Shown one piece after another: positions 1 to 11,411 of a DNA stretch of 64,000 nt. Under the pieces are notes generated by a model, which did no database searches, was not told the DNA's origin, and saw only the letters and a program-made list of their open reading frames with translations. Where the stretch lies: the NCBI GenBank assembly GCA_028551475.1, contig CM052360.1:7614501-7678500 (forward strand), read 5' to 3'. Position 1 is the first letter of the stretch; the number at the start of each line of letters is the position of its first letter. A program made the position numbers and the translations under genes. The stretch comes from Casuarina equisetifolia (lineage: Eukaryota; Streptophyta; Magnoliopsida; Fagales; Casuarinaceae).

Positions 1-81
1 CATCAGGAAACACTACCAAAAAAAAAAAAAAAACCATAACTTTCGAAATTGGGGTTGTGATGCAAATGCAAACATGCCCAC

Positions 82-496
82 CTAACGGCAGAATCTTCTT
101 TAGCCTGTAGGCTATTAAGATCAAGGTAACACTTTCCGGCTTCAAGCGGGTCTTCTCCTTGGCCCAAGTAAGAAAACTCCTTTATGTAGCTGGCCTTCAA
201 AATCCTTATGTTCCTGCGAGGTCCCGTCTTAGAACCCTCTTGTTAGCACCCAGCAAAAGTTAAGGAACAGTCTCAAAGCAAAATTACAGTTAACCTCAAA
301 ATTTTGTTTTGAATTGTTTCTCTAGGGTTAACAAAAATGACGTCTTAGAGTAAAGAAGGATATGAAGGACAAGCATGTTGGAGAAGCGATCGAAGGTGAT
401 AACCTGCCCTTCGAACTCATCACCCAAGGTGGTCTTGATGGAGAGCAAGCAGCCCACCGCGAAGTCGTCGGTGTTAGTGCTTCCATCCATGGCCAT
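82..496 (-). CDS. LSM12: LSM12-like protein, 5' part (gene continues off the left edge)
   Basis: LSM12 proteins carry an Lsm-like domain and an anticodon-binding-like domain and act in mRNA handling. Two exons are visible. Exon 1 (364-496) starts at MAMDGST and encodes GCLLSIKTTLGDEFEGQ, the family's hallmark N-terminus. Exon 2 (82-241) encodes QEGSKTGPRRN and later YIKEFSYLGQGEDPL. The reading frame joins exactly as Leu-Val-Leu-Gln-Glu-Gly across 242-363, an intron with AT-AC rather than GT-AG ends (see separate entry). Exon 2 ends at a normal GT donor (81/80) within an Arg codon; the rest of the gene lies left of the window. An in-frame ATG at 538 would add 14 residues, but the start at 496 fits the family better. 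It is divergent from the TBL gene downstream on the other strand. Family assignment is firm; the start codon is less so. Confidence 0.9.
242..363 (-). other. U12-type AT-AC intron in LSM12-like gene
   Basis: Read on the minus strand, this 122-nt intron begins ATATCCTTC and ends CTAAC. It contains TTCCTTAAC (259-267), a perfect minor-spliceosome branch site. The branch adenosine lies 18 nt before the end of the intron. No GT donor exists at the place where the conserved protein requires the junction, whereas the AT-AC junction restores the expected Leu-Gln-Glu-Gly-Ser. All three U12 signals agree. Confidence 0.92.
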
Positions 497-3400
497 GCCG
501 TACTGCTTCCGCCGCAGTTGTGAAATAATTAGCTGCATTTTATAGTTCTATTCTATTGTGGGTTTCATGTGAGATCATGGGCTCTGTAGATTCAGGTCCT
601 AATGACAACTACTTTTCTGATTGGGTTGGGTTTTGATGGAGTTTGTGGATCGAGGTTTGGGCTTGTGTTGTAACTGGAGTGAGGTTCACGAGCACTTTTT
701 GTTTTTTTGACCCATGTATATGATATCGAACCCTTACTTAATAAACTTGCAGATAGGACTCCTTAGCCAACCACTAAATCAAGGAGACACCCTGTATGGG
801 GCACTTTTGCTCAATCCAAAGGTTATATCAATACTAGAAATAGACTTTTAAACTTAGCTTTATAAAAGTAACAAAATTGCATGTCCACTTTTCTCAAAAA
901 GTTTGAAGATAAATTGTCTAAAGTTATAGATATATTATAAATGTTTTTATTATTTAATGTAATTTTTTTTTGTTTGATATTCCTTTATAGTCCAAATTTG
1001 GTTTTGTACGATGACAAAATGCATTTCTATTTTTTTGACCAAGTTGGTTGACATGAATGAATGATTGGCGTTAATGTTATATAAGTGTCTAGTCTACTTC
1101 TTCTCATAATGTTTTATTGAAAAAAAGAGTTTCACATCAACAAAATTACGCTTAAATGTATTTTATAAGTTTATATAACTTTTTTATTCAATAATGTCTA
1201 TTGAAGAGAGATATTATTTAAGTTTATAAAACACATTTAAAATGTTCATATTTATAATATAAGACTTTTGGATCCAATAACAAGTGTTATTATCTCTAAT
1301 ATGAAACTCTTTTGTGCAATAAGACTGATGATTGAGATTCAAGAAATTATTAACAATAGATAAATTCAAGAATTAAGAAACCATCACTTCTATGTTACAG
1401 TAGTATTATGAATTATATGATCATGCTAAATACCAAGGTTTTAGCTTCATTACAGGCAAATAAAATATGCATGTACTTTTGGAGTGGATGATTGGCTGGT
1501 GTATACAATTTCCAAACTATAATTTTTCAGGCAATTCTCTTTTTATTATTATTATTATTACTTGAGAATTTTTTTAGAAAAGCAAAGAAGTGCACCGATT
1601 TTATTTTCTTTAATTTTACTCTCTCTTTTTTTTTTCTCCGCGAAGCGTTGAATGCATGGAATTTGTCCTGCATGGTCGGGTAAACAGAGGACTTTAAATG
1701 TTCTGGTACGTACATCCTGTCGGTGCCTATGATGCAGTGCATTGAATTACGATCACCGTCCAATCCTCAAAAACCTTTTAAATTCGGGTTCCGAGTCCCC
1801 CTAAAATGTAGGTTGTTGGTGCTAGCTGCAGCGAAGGGCTCGGTTCCCGTTTAGTTCATTTCCTGATTATTCAAAAGGAGTCATTGAGCCTTGGTCGTGT
1901 TCTCCATGATTTAGAGTCACCTGCAAAACGTGAAGGGTTTGCAGTCACCATGCCATAATGGATGACCACATGCTTTTCTTTTAAAGCTGTCTGTGTTGGG
2001 GGGGATGAATACGAGCTACATGAACAGGTTTTTGAGAGGCATCAAGCAATAATTGAGAAGAAGAATTTTTAAGGTTTAAATAGCGGGGAACGTGTGAACA
2101 TGTCGTTGAATGAATACTAAACAAGTATTCTTAAACTTCTTTCCCCATATCCAAAGCCAAACACATCACGCTTCTGCTCCTGCTGCTCTCTCAAGACGCG
2201 GACCATGAGTGGCACGCTGGAACCCACGGCTGCTTGTATGGTTTTTGGTTTTATATTAACCATGGTTCTCTTCCAACTTCAAATATGGCTGTCCCTCTCA
2301 GGTTTACTCAGTTTATTCATGACCCATCTAAGATGAAGGTCCTTGTAGCGTTTTGTTGCTTCAACGGCGCTTTCTCGCCAATTTGTCGTGTACTGCATAT
2401 GGTGGTATAGTTGGAATACAAAATATTAAAAGATTGGGGAAAACAGGGGATAAACATGTGGATGGTTCATAAGAAGAAGATGGTCCCTGCGGCCTAAATT
2501 ATTCCATTCTGGGAACTGAGCTGGCCTCCACTACCTCTGGTATCTTTCACAGGGCGAGATTCAAGATTTCTACAGACTGTTGCATAAGAAATTACTCCAG
2601 ATGCCGGGTAGGAGGTCAGAGTTACGACTGTAAGTGTTGCTTGCATTTTAGGTAGGACGTCTTGTTATGACAGTAAGCCTTTTGATGCTTTCTACATTAT
2701 GTCGGTGCGTCGTGCATACAGAGAGGGGACCCAATGTCATGCGCCTTCCCTTGTTACTTTCCTTTTCATGCTCGTGCAACAACAGCACATCAAGATGGAT
2801 CAGTTTGCGATGCAATCAAACAGCGGATTGTTTGACATTGGAACTCGAAACCCCAAGTTGTTAAATTTCACCAGAGCCAGCCTAGTTGATCAAGTCGGTG
2901 TCTTTTGGGATCTTTAGATTTTTGTGAAAATGGGATCAGGCGATCCTCTTGCAAACCCGTTTGCAATACTATAGCTAAAAAATTGAACATTTGAATTCTC
3001 CGTTGCCCAAGTAAAAGTTTGATCAGAGATTTGGACACCACAAGACGCATGCCAATTTTGACGATCCGGGAGAACACTGAAATCTAATATTTCGAAGCAT
3101 TGACTTCGTATTAATTTAGGATTAATGGGGTTGTCCTTTGATTTGTACGTGCCTCTTTCTGATTGGTGTTTGGTAGACGTACCTTTTCCCTTGCTAGTTT
3201 TGATTAGAGGTGACAGAAACAGTGAGTGAGATGGTGAGCACGCATTTATGTCCCAAAGACGAGTTCGTCCCTTTGCCAAGCAAAAGTTACTCGATTTATG
3301 TCCCACCACGACAAGGTGACTTAGGATCGTGGGGCCTGCCCTTAATTTGCAGGCTACGGCCGCACCGTTGATCTGCAAAATAAGAAAACTAAAAAAAAAA

Positions 3401-3702
3401 AAAAGAAAAAAAAAAAGAGAGAGAAGTAGAGTAATGCCGGGTTGCCTACGTTGCAAGAGGCAGCAGGACAGTAAAAACTGGAGCAATTGTCGTTGGCCAA
3501 CTACAAAGACGACTACAGTGTCAATGTGACTTTGTCGGAAGCGCTCTCTCTATCTCTCACTTTCTCCTTCCGCCAGCAGGAGAAAAAAAAAAAAAAAGAC
3601 TCGTACTTTCACGTCTTGCTCAGCCTTCCTGCCTTCTGAAGCGCCCCGGAAAAGCGAGGTTGAGGGGAGAGAGAAAACAGGACAAAGGAGACGACGAAAT
3701 CT
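497..3702. other. Intergenic region between LSM12-like and TBL genes
   Basis: These 3.2 kb separate two divergently transcribed genes and should hold both promoters. The only structured element seen is a fold-back repeat at 1114-1322. Open frames here (for example a 190-codon frame on the minus strand near 2.9-3.5 kb) are low-complexity and resemble no family I know. A/G-rich and poly-A tracts lie at 3390-3430 and 3580-3600, close to the TBL start. Confidence 0.6.
1114..1322. mobile_element. Fold-back (MITE-like) element
   Basis: The left end begins TTATTGAAAAAAAGAGTTTC and the right end, reversed, reads TTATTGCACAAAAGAGTTTC. The interior also folds: a segment near 1150-1175 (TTAAATGTATTTTATAAG) matches the reverse complement of a segment near 1218-1245. 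The whole 209 bp therefore forms one imperfect hairpin, as many plant MITEs do. No coding capacity and no clear target-site duplication were seen, so the superfamily is unassigned. Confidence 0.55.
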
Positions 3703-5109
3703 ATGGCTGGCGGTTTAGGAAGTCCTCTCAAAGACCAATCTTATTCCCTCACCAAGAAGCTCCTACCATGGACCATCTATGCAATCTTCCCCTTGGCCAT
3801 CTTCCGTCTTTACTTTTACCCTCTTCAACTCCCGCAGTCCTCCGAAGATCAGCTCCCCGCTACCTCCACCATAACCTTCGCCGACTCCTCCTCTCTTTCT
3901 CCTCCTCCTCCCACTCGTACTTCTTCTTTTAAAGGTACTCTCGTAGTCTGTTATTTTCTGTTGATTTGTTGGTTAATTACTAACAGAGGCTCTCTGTGTT
4001 GTGCAGAAGAGGAGAGAGCTGCTGAAACTTCTTGTGACTACACCGTCGGCATATGGGTCCGTGACGAGTCCGGCGCATTATACAACGGGACAACATGTGG
4101 TACCATCAAGGACGGCCAGAATTGCATCAAGCATGGCCGACCTGACTTGAGCTACCTCTACTGGAGATGGAAACCCAGGCAATGCGACCTACCGAGGTTC
4201 GAACCTAACACTTTTCTTCGACTCATTAGGAACAAGCATGTAGCATTTGTGGGAGATTCCATGGCTAGGAACCAATTAGAGTCCCTTCTTTGCCTGCTGG
4301 CCACTGCCTCTGAGCCCAACCTTGTTTATCGGGAAGGCGAGGAGAACAAGTTTCGTCGGTGGAATTTCCCTTCTCACAATGCAAATGTGTCGGTCTATTG
4401 GTCACCGTTTCTCGTGAACGGTGTTGAAAAATCTCACGACGGGCCTGAGCATAACAAATTGTATTTAGATCAAGTTGATGAAAGGTGGGCAAGTGACCTG
4501 GATCATATCGACATGATTGTTTTATCAGTTGGGCACTGGTTCCTGCATCCGGCGGTGTACTACGAGGGTGATTCGGTGTTAGGGTGCCACTACTGCCCTG
4601 GTCAAAATTACACCGAGATTGGGTTTTATGATGTTCTTAGGAAGGGTTTGAGGACTGCCCTTAAGACCATAGCTGAAAGGAGAGGGTCTGATGCCAGAGG
4701 AATCGATGTAATTTTGACAACATTCTCGCCTTCACATTTTGAAGGTGATTGGGATAAGGCTGGGGCCTGTCCAAAGACAAAACCTTACATGGAGGTTGAG
4801 AAGCAGCTTGAAGGCATGGACGCCGAAATGAGAAAACTTGAGGTAGAAGAAGTGGAAGCAGCGAGGGAGAATGCTAAGCAATATGCAGGTTTTAGACTGG
4901 AGGCAGTGGATGTCACCAAATTATCATTAATGAGGCCAGATGGTCACCCGGGGCCTTATATGCATCCCTTTCCATTTGCTTATGGGGTTGCAGAACGTGT
5001 GCAGAACGATTGTGTGCATTGGTGCTTGCCAGGACCCATAGACACATGGAATGAAATTTTGCTGCAAGTATTGAAGAAATTGGAGGGTCGATCAAGTGGC
5101 GGAAAATGA
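3703..5109 (+). CDS. TRICHOME BIREFRINGENCE-LIKE (TBL) polysaccharide O-acetyltransferase
   Basis: TBL proteins O-acetylate cell-wall polysaccharides such as xyloglucan, xylan or mannan in the Golgi. The N-terminus has a single signal-anchor (about residues 18-40, LLPWTIYAIFPLAIFRLYF), then a Ser/Pro-rich stalk. The TBL domain begins at CDYTVGIWV, followed by the family's NCIKHGRPD and WRWKPRQCDLPRF. The catalytic GDS Ser is in VGDSMARN and the DxxH pair in DCVHWC near the C-terminus. The whole span is one open frame of 468 codons, but 3935-4006 looks like a 72-nt intron; removing it leaves 444 residues. Length fits the family. Wording of the domain recalls the TBL19-26 group, but the sugar substrate cannot be told from sequence alone. 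The 3' flank to about 5.5 kb is probably UTR. Confidence 0.92.
   Translation: MAGGLGSPLKDQSYSLTKKLLPWTIYAIFPLAIFRLYFYPLQLPQSSEDQLPATSTITFADSSSLSPPPPTRTSSFKGTLVVCYFLLICWLITNRGSLCCAEEERAAETSCDYTVGIWVRDESGALYNGTTCGTIKDGQNCIKHGRPDLSYLYWRWKPRQCDLPRFEPNTFLRLIRNKHVAFVGDSMARNQLESLLCLLATASEPNLVYREGEENKFRRWNFPSHNANVSVYWSPFLVNGVEKSHDGPEHNKLYLDQVDERWASDLDHIDMIVLSVGHWFLHPAVYYEGDSVLGCHYCPGQNYTEIGFYDVLRKGLRTALKTIAERRGSDARGIDVILTTFSPSHFEGDWDKAGACPKTKPYMEVEKQLEGMDAEMRKLEVEEVEAARENAKQYAGFRLEAVDVTKLSLMRPDGHPGPYMHPFPFAYGVAERVQNDCVHWCLPGPIDTWNEILLQVLKKLEGRSSGGK
3935..4006 (+). other. 72-nt in-frame intron (exitron-like) in TBL gene
   Basis: The segment starts AAAG|GTACTC, holds a plausible branch site TTACTAACAG, and ends TTGTGCAG. 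Its length is divisible by three and it has no stop, so both the spliced and the retained form are open. The 24 residues it would encode are hydrophobic (FLLICWLI) and sit between the stalk and the TBL domain, which suggests that it is normally removed. Confidence 0.75.
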
Positions 5110-6626
5110 GTTGCTTAGATATTAGATTGCTAATGTTGTTTATCTCCGGTAGTTGCTCTCAGTTTGGGCGGTGGTTGCTGCCGGAAGAGATCCAAAAGAA
5201 GATAGCTTTTATAAATAATGGGTCGGGATTTTGTTGTTTCGATCATCATCTTATGGGAACATAGAAATGAGAAGACTGGGGTAGAGAATGGGTGCAGTGA
5301 ACCGAAAGAGAGATAGTAGTCAGAGATAGTATTTATTCTGTGCGAATGTACAAATGTCTGAATAGGAATCCTCTGAGGGATTTGTGAAACTCGTTGGCAG
5401 TTCCTTTGTTTGTGTATGTATCCAGAATGTAGAGTTTGGCCACGTATCCAGCGACGTGCTAGCCCTGCACCTCTCAATTTTTCTTGGAGTTTGTTTGTTT
5501 GTTTGGATGTAGGTCTGTCTCCTTCTAAAAGCTTCTATCTTTTCCCTACTGCTTAGCCTTTGAAATATGAAACCTTATCTTCTTGTATTATCACTGTCAG
5601 AGACGCATTCTATTTTGACAAAACCCTGCTTTTAGGTGAATTGAATTGATCAAATAGGGAGCAGGTATGCCCCTTCACTAACTGCGATTTATTTTAGTTG
5701 AACGATCAACGCTGGAGGAAATTATGGTTCCTGGATAATCAGAGCAGGTGAGCTGCATGATTCAGGATGTGGGGACTCCTATCACCTTTTAGACTAAAAG
5801 GACAAAAGAAAAGAAAAAAAAAAAGAAGAAAATTACAAAGTGCAAAGCTTAGGCATTCATACAAATGAAGCTTGCAAGCATGAGAATCCTCTAAAAAGTG
5901 GAAACCAAACAACCTTTTTTTTCTTCTTCCATTTCAATCTTTAGTGCAGCAGTTGGTGGCTCCAGGTGGATCCAAAGCGCCCTTTTTAGCTTGGCTAGGA
6001 AGAGACCACCGAGCCCCTTTAATGGTAGATGGGTCCCAGTTTTCCTTTTTAAAGCGACATTGTTGTAGCATATTTGCTTTCAGTGCATCGTCGTTATTGG
6101 ACCGATATCATTGCTACCAATACAAAATCCCTGCAAAGTACTGAGGATTCCGGGTTCTAAATTACCATTCTTGTAGATGAACTTGAGGATTACCCACAGT
6201 TACCTCTCACCAACGATGGGGACTTTTAATCATTATATAAAATTGCCTATTTTTTTAATGGTTTTACTTGCTAGTCACTCGCAATAAATAGTGTCGCCAA
6301 TAAAGGATGGCCATTGAAGTAATGCGTAAGTGCTGTGTATTAATGATGTTGACTCTTTTGTTAGTGGATAATCATGAGGAATCATTGACTTTTATTGGAA
6401 TTTGTTTTAAGAAATGGGAGAAATTTATATAAACCCAGATATAATGATCGCTTTAATAGTTGGAGCAAATTTGATGAGTTGAAATATTAAAACAGTGATA
6501 AAATTAGTTATTTATTTTTAATTATAGGCTAAAATGAAAAAAGGAGGGAAATTGACGGGGACGTAGTTTTATCTCATAACTCAAGAAAAAAAAAGAGGCG
6601 AGCGGGGTCTCTCTCCTCCGTGTTCA
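5110..6626. other. TBL 3' flank and GNAT upstream region
   Basis: The first ~400 bp are a likely TBL 3' UTR. The rest is AT-rich with no recognised element. The last ~90 bp before the GNAT start hold an A-rich run and CT-rich leader sequence typical of plant 5' UTRs. Confidence 0.45.
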
Positions 6627-9600
6627 ATGGCTGCAACTGTATCGCTCTGTTTCTCTCTAGATCCACAACACCGCCATCTTTCTCGCTACGACCACTTCAA
6701 ACTCCACCAAACGTTTCCTTTCACTTCCTCAGCTCCTATTCCAAAAAATTCACTTCTCTTTCCTCACAGGTACAGTCGTTACGCCCCCAAATGTTCGTCC
6801 TCTTCCTCCCACTCCAGTCCATCCACGGCCGCAAGCGTTTCTTATTCCGAAGACCCATTTCGTACGGGTCGGTTTTTGAGCATTGAAGAGCTTGAAAAGC
6901 TCAAAGCCCTTGAGAATTTTAGCTATTCGCTAGAGCTGGAATCCGGGTCATTGCGGGTTCGGATGATGAGAGCCGAGGAGATGGACGCTACCGTTGCTTT
7001 GCTCGCCGAGTCATTTGCGGAATCCATGCTTTGGCCTTCTGGGTACCTCTCCTTGTTGAGGTTCTTGGTGAAGCAGTACTTGGTCGAGAGACGGGCTTTA
7101 ATGCCCCACACTGCCACGCTTATCGGGTTTTACAGAGGAAAAGAAAATGAAGTGCTGGAGGCGGACGAACAAGAAGAAGAAGAAGAGGGACAGTTGGCCG
7201 GGACCGTGGAGGTTTGCTTTGATAAAAGGGGCGCCAATGCTTCTACTCCCACGCCTACACCTCCCAAGAATTCGCCTTATATATCTAATATGACCGTGAA
7301 GAGACCGTTTCGCAGGTATGTTCTCATTTTGGGTTTTCACGATTAGCCTTTTCTTTCCAGTTTGCTGCCCTTATATGTTTTCTAGATTCCGTTTTTGGAA
7401 GACAAAACATATTGTTAGGCTTGGATAAGGGTCAATGTGGGTTCGGATGCTGTGTTGGGGTGGATATCCTGTTTGGATTTGGAACTGCCTTATTTTCTGA
7501 AGTAGTATTGACTTTTGTACTGTACTTGCCCTTTTCCCGCCGCAATTGGAAAATAACGGAAATTTTTATGAGGGGGTGTGCTATAACTTGTCCATTCCAT
7601 GAACTAGAATAACAAGTTACGTTAAGATAAATAAATAATATATGATTGATGGCACAATCCACTATGTTTTAGTTCCTTGCTTTCAAACGATGTAGGAAAA
7701 TTTCGGGGACTGTCGCTTGTGGTGGCTTAGGGGGAAAAAACTTATGGATATGGAATCTAGAATAATAGAGAAAGGGTTAGGGTTCGAAGATTGTCTGGGG
7801 GGGTTTTATGATGATGAATGAGGGCAAGAGCGCAGTTTGTTGAAGTAAACAGCTCGTTGGAAAATTGTGTACGATGGTTTTCTTTGGGGATCTATGGCTG
7901 GTTTTATTGGTTATTTGGTGGCTACTTGGTGGGAGAAAATTATGTGGGATTTTAACGAGCTTGATTTTGGCGGCAGAGTAAAGAAAAGACAAGGTGAATA
8001 ACCAAGATACATAGAAGACTTAGTAGAGTACAATACACTTCTTGAAATTTCTAGACTGGACTCAGTTGTCTAAGTTCCCATAAGGCACAAGAGTTGCAGA
8101 AATCTATAGATCTCTCTATCATTGCGAAACTAGCATTAGCTTATGAAGTAATAACTTAATTTTTATTTTTTCGTTTACTCTATGCTCTACAATGATTTGC
8201 CCTCAGAGCCATCAAACGCTCTGACCCAAGTTCATGTTTCATGAGAGCCATAATAATTCTTGCAATTTAAAACTTTTGAAATAATAGCAATTCAATCTTC
8301 CATGTTCGCATCACAATTTATAGAAGATCGGAACTTGGAGTGCCGCTGTACTCTTTGAGGCATCTGTGCACTACCAAATTAGTCACTCATGCATGCGTAC
8401 TCATCTGGTCTGATGTGACTAGCTTTTATCTCTGGCCACATGATTCATTAAATAATCTATCAGTAGAATTGAGTTCATAAAATTATTAATTCTGTTCGGT
8501 ACCCTTTGGCACAATTAACCGTCTTTTAAACTGGGAACATAGTCTCTTGGGTGAATTATTTGTAATCTACCCTAGTGCTTGTCATCTTAGTGTCTCTAAT
8601 TTTTGCAGCTCTATGAGCTATTAAAATTTAACAAGAGAATTGACCAGTCCTATCATCATTGTTGTAATCCTTTTGAATTTTATATCTGCTGTTGTGATCT
8701 TAGGTAGTTAAATGTTCAAGTCTCGAACTCTTGGTAGATTGTATTGTAGTCTTTTAATCTCTATAATTACCTTATCTTAATGCTGTAGACATCATTTGGA
8801 CATGAAAATGGCATCCTCATGATAGGCATGAACAGAATGATCCTGCATAAAAGTAGAATTTCCTAGCTTATTGTAAGACACTACAAATTTGATCTGTATG
8901 GTTTGTATGAAAGTGGAACTTCCTAGCTTCCTTTTAGGCATCACAAACTTGACATGTATGGTTTTCCAATGACGCCTAGAATGAGGTTGAATTCATATAT
9001 TCTTTTGCAATGAATCCTACTTCATTGATCAACATCTGGAGTTCATATTTTAATAATTGCAAATAAAGATGCTTAAAAGTTGTAAAACATGATAACATTA
9101 AATTAATTTGGACGGGAAACATGTATTACCACAACCTTATTTTTTATTTACTCTGACTATGTGAATGTGCCTAATACAAAATCTCTTGGTGGAATTTACT
9201 TTTGAAGGTGGTAAGATTGTACTGGCAATATGATAACCAGGCTGGGACTGCAGCTGACTTTGCTTTGTTTTGGATTGAATGGAAAGTAAAATATAGGGGA
9301 GAAAGTGTTGAAAAGGATTCTTCCTAGACATGAGCGTCATCCAAGGGAGGAACTCCAACACGATAATTTTAGTCAAGGATTGTTTGTAAAAATTAAGCTT
9401 TATCCTAGCTTTCCTCTATTTGTTGTGAACTGTAATCTTAGTTCAAAGTTCTTAGTGCTGTGGTATTAATTTAAAGAGCCATAGCATTTCCATAAGCCGC
9501 ACTAGACTTCAGATTACTAAGTCTATGTTGCTATGTATTTCAGGAGAGGTATTGGCTGGCATCTCCTAAAGGCTAGTGAGGAACTGATTTCTGAGCTGAG

Positions 9601-9790
9601 TTCTTCAAGAGAAGTGTACTTACACTGCAGAATGATTGATGTTGCTCCCTTCAGTATGTATACAAAGGCAGGCTACAAAATCGTCAAAACAGATAGCATT
9701 CTAATCCTGTTGATGTTGCAGAGACGTAAGCACTTGATGTGCAAGAAACTTCCAGCCGTGACTGATGTGTCACATTCTGATGAGGAATGA
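6627..9790 (+). CDS. Plastid-type GNAT N-acetyltransferase (At1g24040-like)
   Basis: GNAT proteins transfer acetyl from acetyl-CoA to amines; the plant plastid members acetylate lysines and protein N-termini. Two exons, 6627-7315 and 9544-9790, give 311 residues; the intron is 2,228 nt. The first ~75 residues are Ser/Arg/His-rich with few acidic residues, as in a chloroplast transit peptide. The fold then begins at VRMMRAEEMDATVALLAESF. The splice joins PYISNMTVKRPFRR to RGIGWHLLKASEEL, building the acetyl-CoA-binding RxxGxG loop (RRRGIG). The C-terminus VYLHCRMIDVAPFSMYTKAGY is the usual last strand-helix unit. An acidic run (EQEEEEEG) lies in a surface loop. It corresponds by context and sequence to At1g24040 (GNAT5 in my recollection). 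The substrate is not deducible here. Confidence 0.9.
7316..9543 (+). other. Long intron of GNAT gene
   Basis: The donor is CGCAG|GTATGT and the acceptor ATTTCAG|GAGAGG. It contains only AT-rich non-coding sequence; two similar ~55-bp stretches near 8845-8885 and 8905-8945 (sharing TAGAATTTCCTAGCTT / TGGAACTTCCTAGCTT) suggest a small local duplication. Confidence 0.8.
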
Positions 9791-11411
9791 ACATCTTGAA
9801 TGGATATGTGGATCGTCACTTATATCTGAGGTACATGCAGTTGCTGGCATGTCTTATTGGATCTTTCTATTCAAACTTTCACTATTCTGTTTCTCTGTCT
9901 CTCTTTCTCTCACAGGTGCAGGTAGACATGCATACATGTGTATTAACTTTGTACATTCTCATCGCTTTCCATGTTTTATCTTGATTGTTTATGATCAGAT
10001 CTTTCTGAAGTTTTTGCTTGCGTTCATTAGATACATGAATCCTCTCCTGATTCACGGTTCTTTAGTCCCTTATGGGCCTTTCGTGGTTCTCTGTCTCTCT
10101 TTCTCTCACGGATGCTGGTAGACATGCATACGTTTGTATTAACTTTGTTCATTCTCATCACTCTCCACGTTTAATCTTGATCATTTATGATTAGATCTTT
10201 CAGTAAGTTTTTGCTTGCATTCATTGGATACATGAATCCTGTCCTGATTCATCGTTCTTTAGTCCCTTATGGGCCTTTTGTGGTTCTTGTTGTCAACAAT
10301 ATAGGCCAATGAGGTTGGAGTGATCATCCAGCTGGTGTTGAATATTGGCTAGGGTGTGAATCTGATGTTCCAGCTTCTGCTTGCTTGCATTCTTTTAATG
10401 TCTATTGTAGACTCCCATCTTGTTGCAGGTAAATGAATTGCTTTGGGCATCTCCTTTCCCCTGTTATCTTAGGCCTTATCAGGATGAGCTGATCCTATCA
10501 TCTTTATACTACCAGTTTTGACAATTGTGTATATATGATTTGAAGTTTTGACAAAAAAAATTATTGTCCCAAACTCCTGATCTAATGGAACATCTAGCAT
10601 GGATGGTTAAGTCGAATCATATAATGCTGAAATATCAGAATTTAATTAGTCTCGGTTTTCCATCATTGTCCAAGCTTCCAAAACTAATGCAACATAGAGC
10701 ATGAATGGTTAAATTTTATCACTTAGTGCTCAATCGTTGGAAGTTCCTTTACCTGTAAATGCCCTGTTTTCTGCCTTGTGCTTTATTTTCTGAGTTTTGT
10801 GATTCTGTATCAGAGACTTGAGACTGTGAAATCACTAAGTTCGTAATATCTTCTACACAACACTTGAGATAAGCATACTCAATGATGAATGCTAATTGTT
10901 TGTCCATGATTTTGAGGATAGAAATTTTACTTATCTTTGCAGATTTTTTGGTAGTTTAAGTCCAAAAGCACCAATAATGTTATAGATGTATTTGGAGATG
11001 TATCACATATCTTTTTATAAACTATATTGGTGGATAGCATGTAGCCGCAGGCACAGAACCAGTGTGTATCAAAGTCACTGAGTTGAACTAGCTAAAACAA
11101 AGAGGTGATATGAGGAGACTGAAGATAATCGGAAATGATGCCTTCGATGGTTGTTTTAGTTGCTAGGTTCTCTTGTCTGTTTAGAGAAAAGCCATCTCAA
11201 CTTGATCTTTCTTGGATTGCTGCTGCTGTTTCTCATAAAATTATTCCAAGTGCTTTTTCATTGTCTGGGTCCTCAACAATAGATGCATCTCTCTATTGTT
11301 GAGTTTGTAGGATCACAAGCTCCCTAGTGTCTATAAATCATTAACAAAGGAAGCAAAAGGATCTTTCTTATTCACATGCAGTTGCATCCTGCCAATAAAT
11401 ATCTGCCCTCA
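9791..11411. other. Region between convergent GNAT and kinase genes
   Basis: The GNAT (+) and kinase (-) genes point toward each other here. The interval holds the 196-bp tandem duplication (9895-10287) and otherwise featureless AT-rich DNA. GNAT 3' UTR sequence must lie in the first part; its end cannot be fixed. Confidence 0.5.
9895..10287 (+). repeat. Tandem duplication, 2 x ~196 bp
   Basis: Two head-to-tail copies, 9895-10090 and 10091-10287, both start CTGTCTCTCTTTCTCTCAC and run through GGTAGACATGCATAC, TGATTCA..GTTCTTTAGTCCC and TTATGGGCCTTT to TGGTTCT. Roughly one base in ten differs. It lies about 100 bp past the GNAT stop and may be in its 3' UTR. Confidence 0.85.

Noticed and set aside
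2914-3486. 190-codon open frame on the minus strand
   Set aside because: It is low-complexity, includes the translation of A/G-rich tracts (LFFFLFFFFSF), has no homologous motif, and lies in the TBL promoter.
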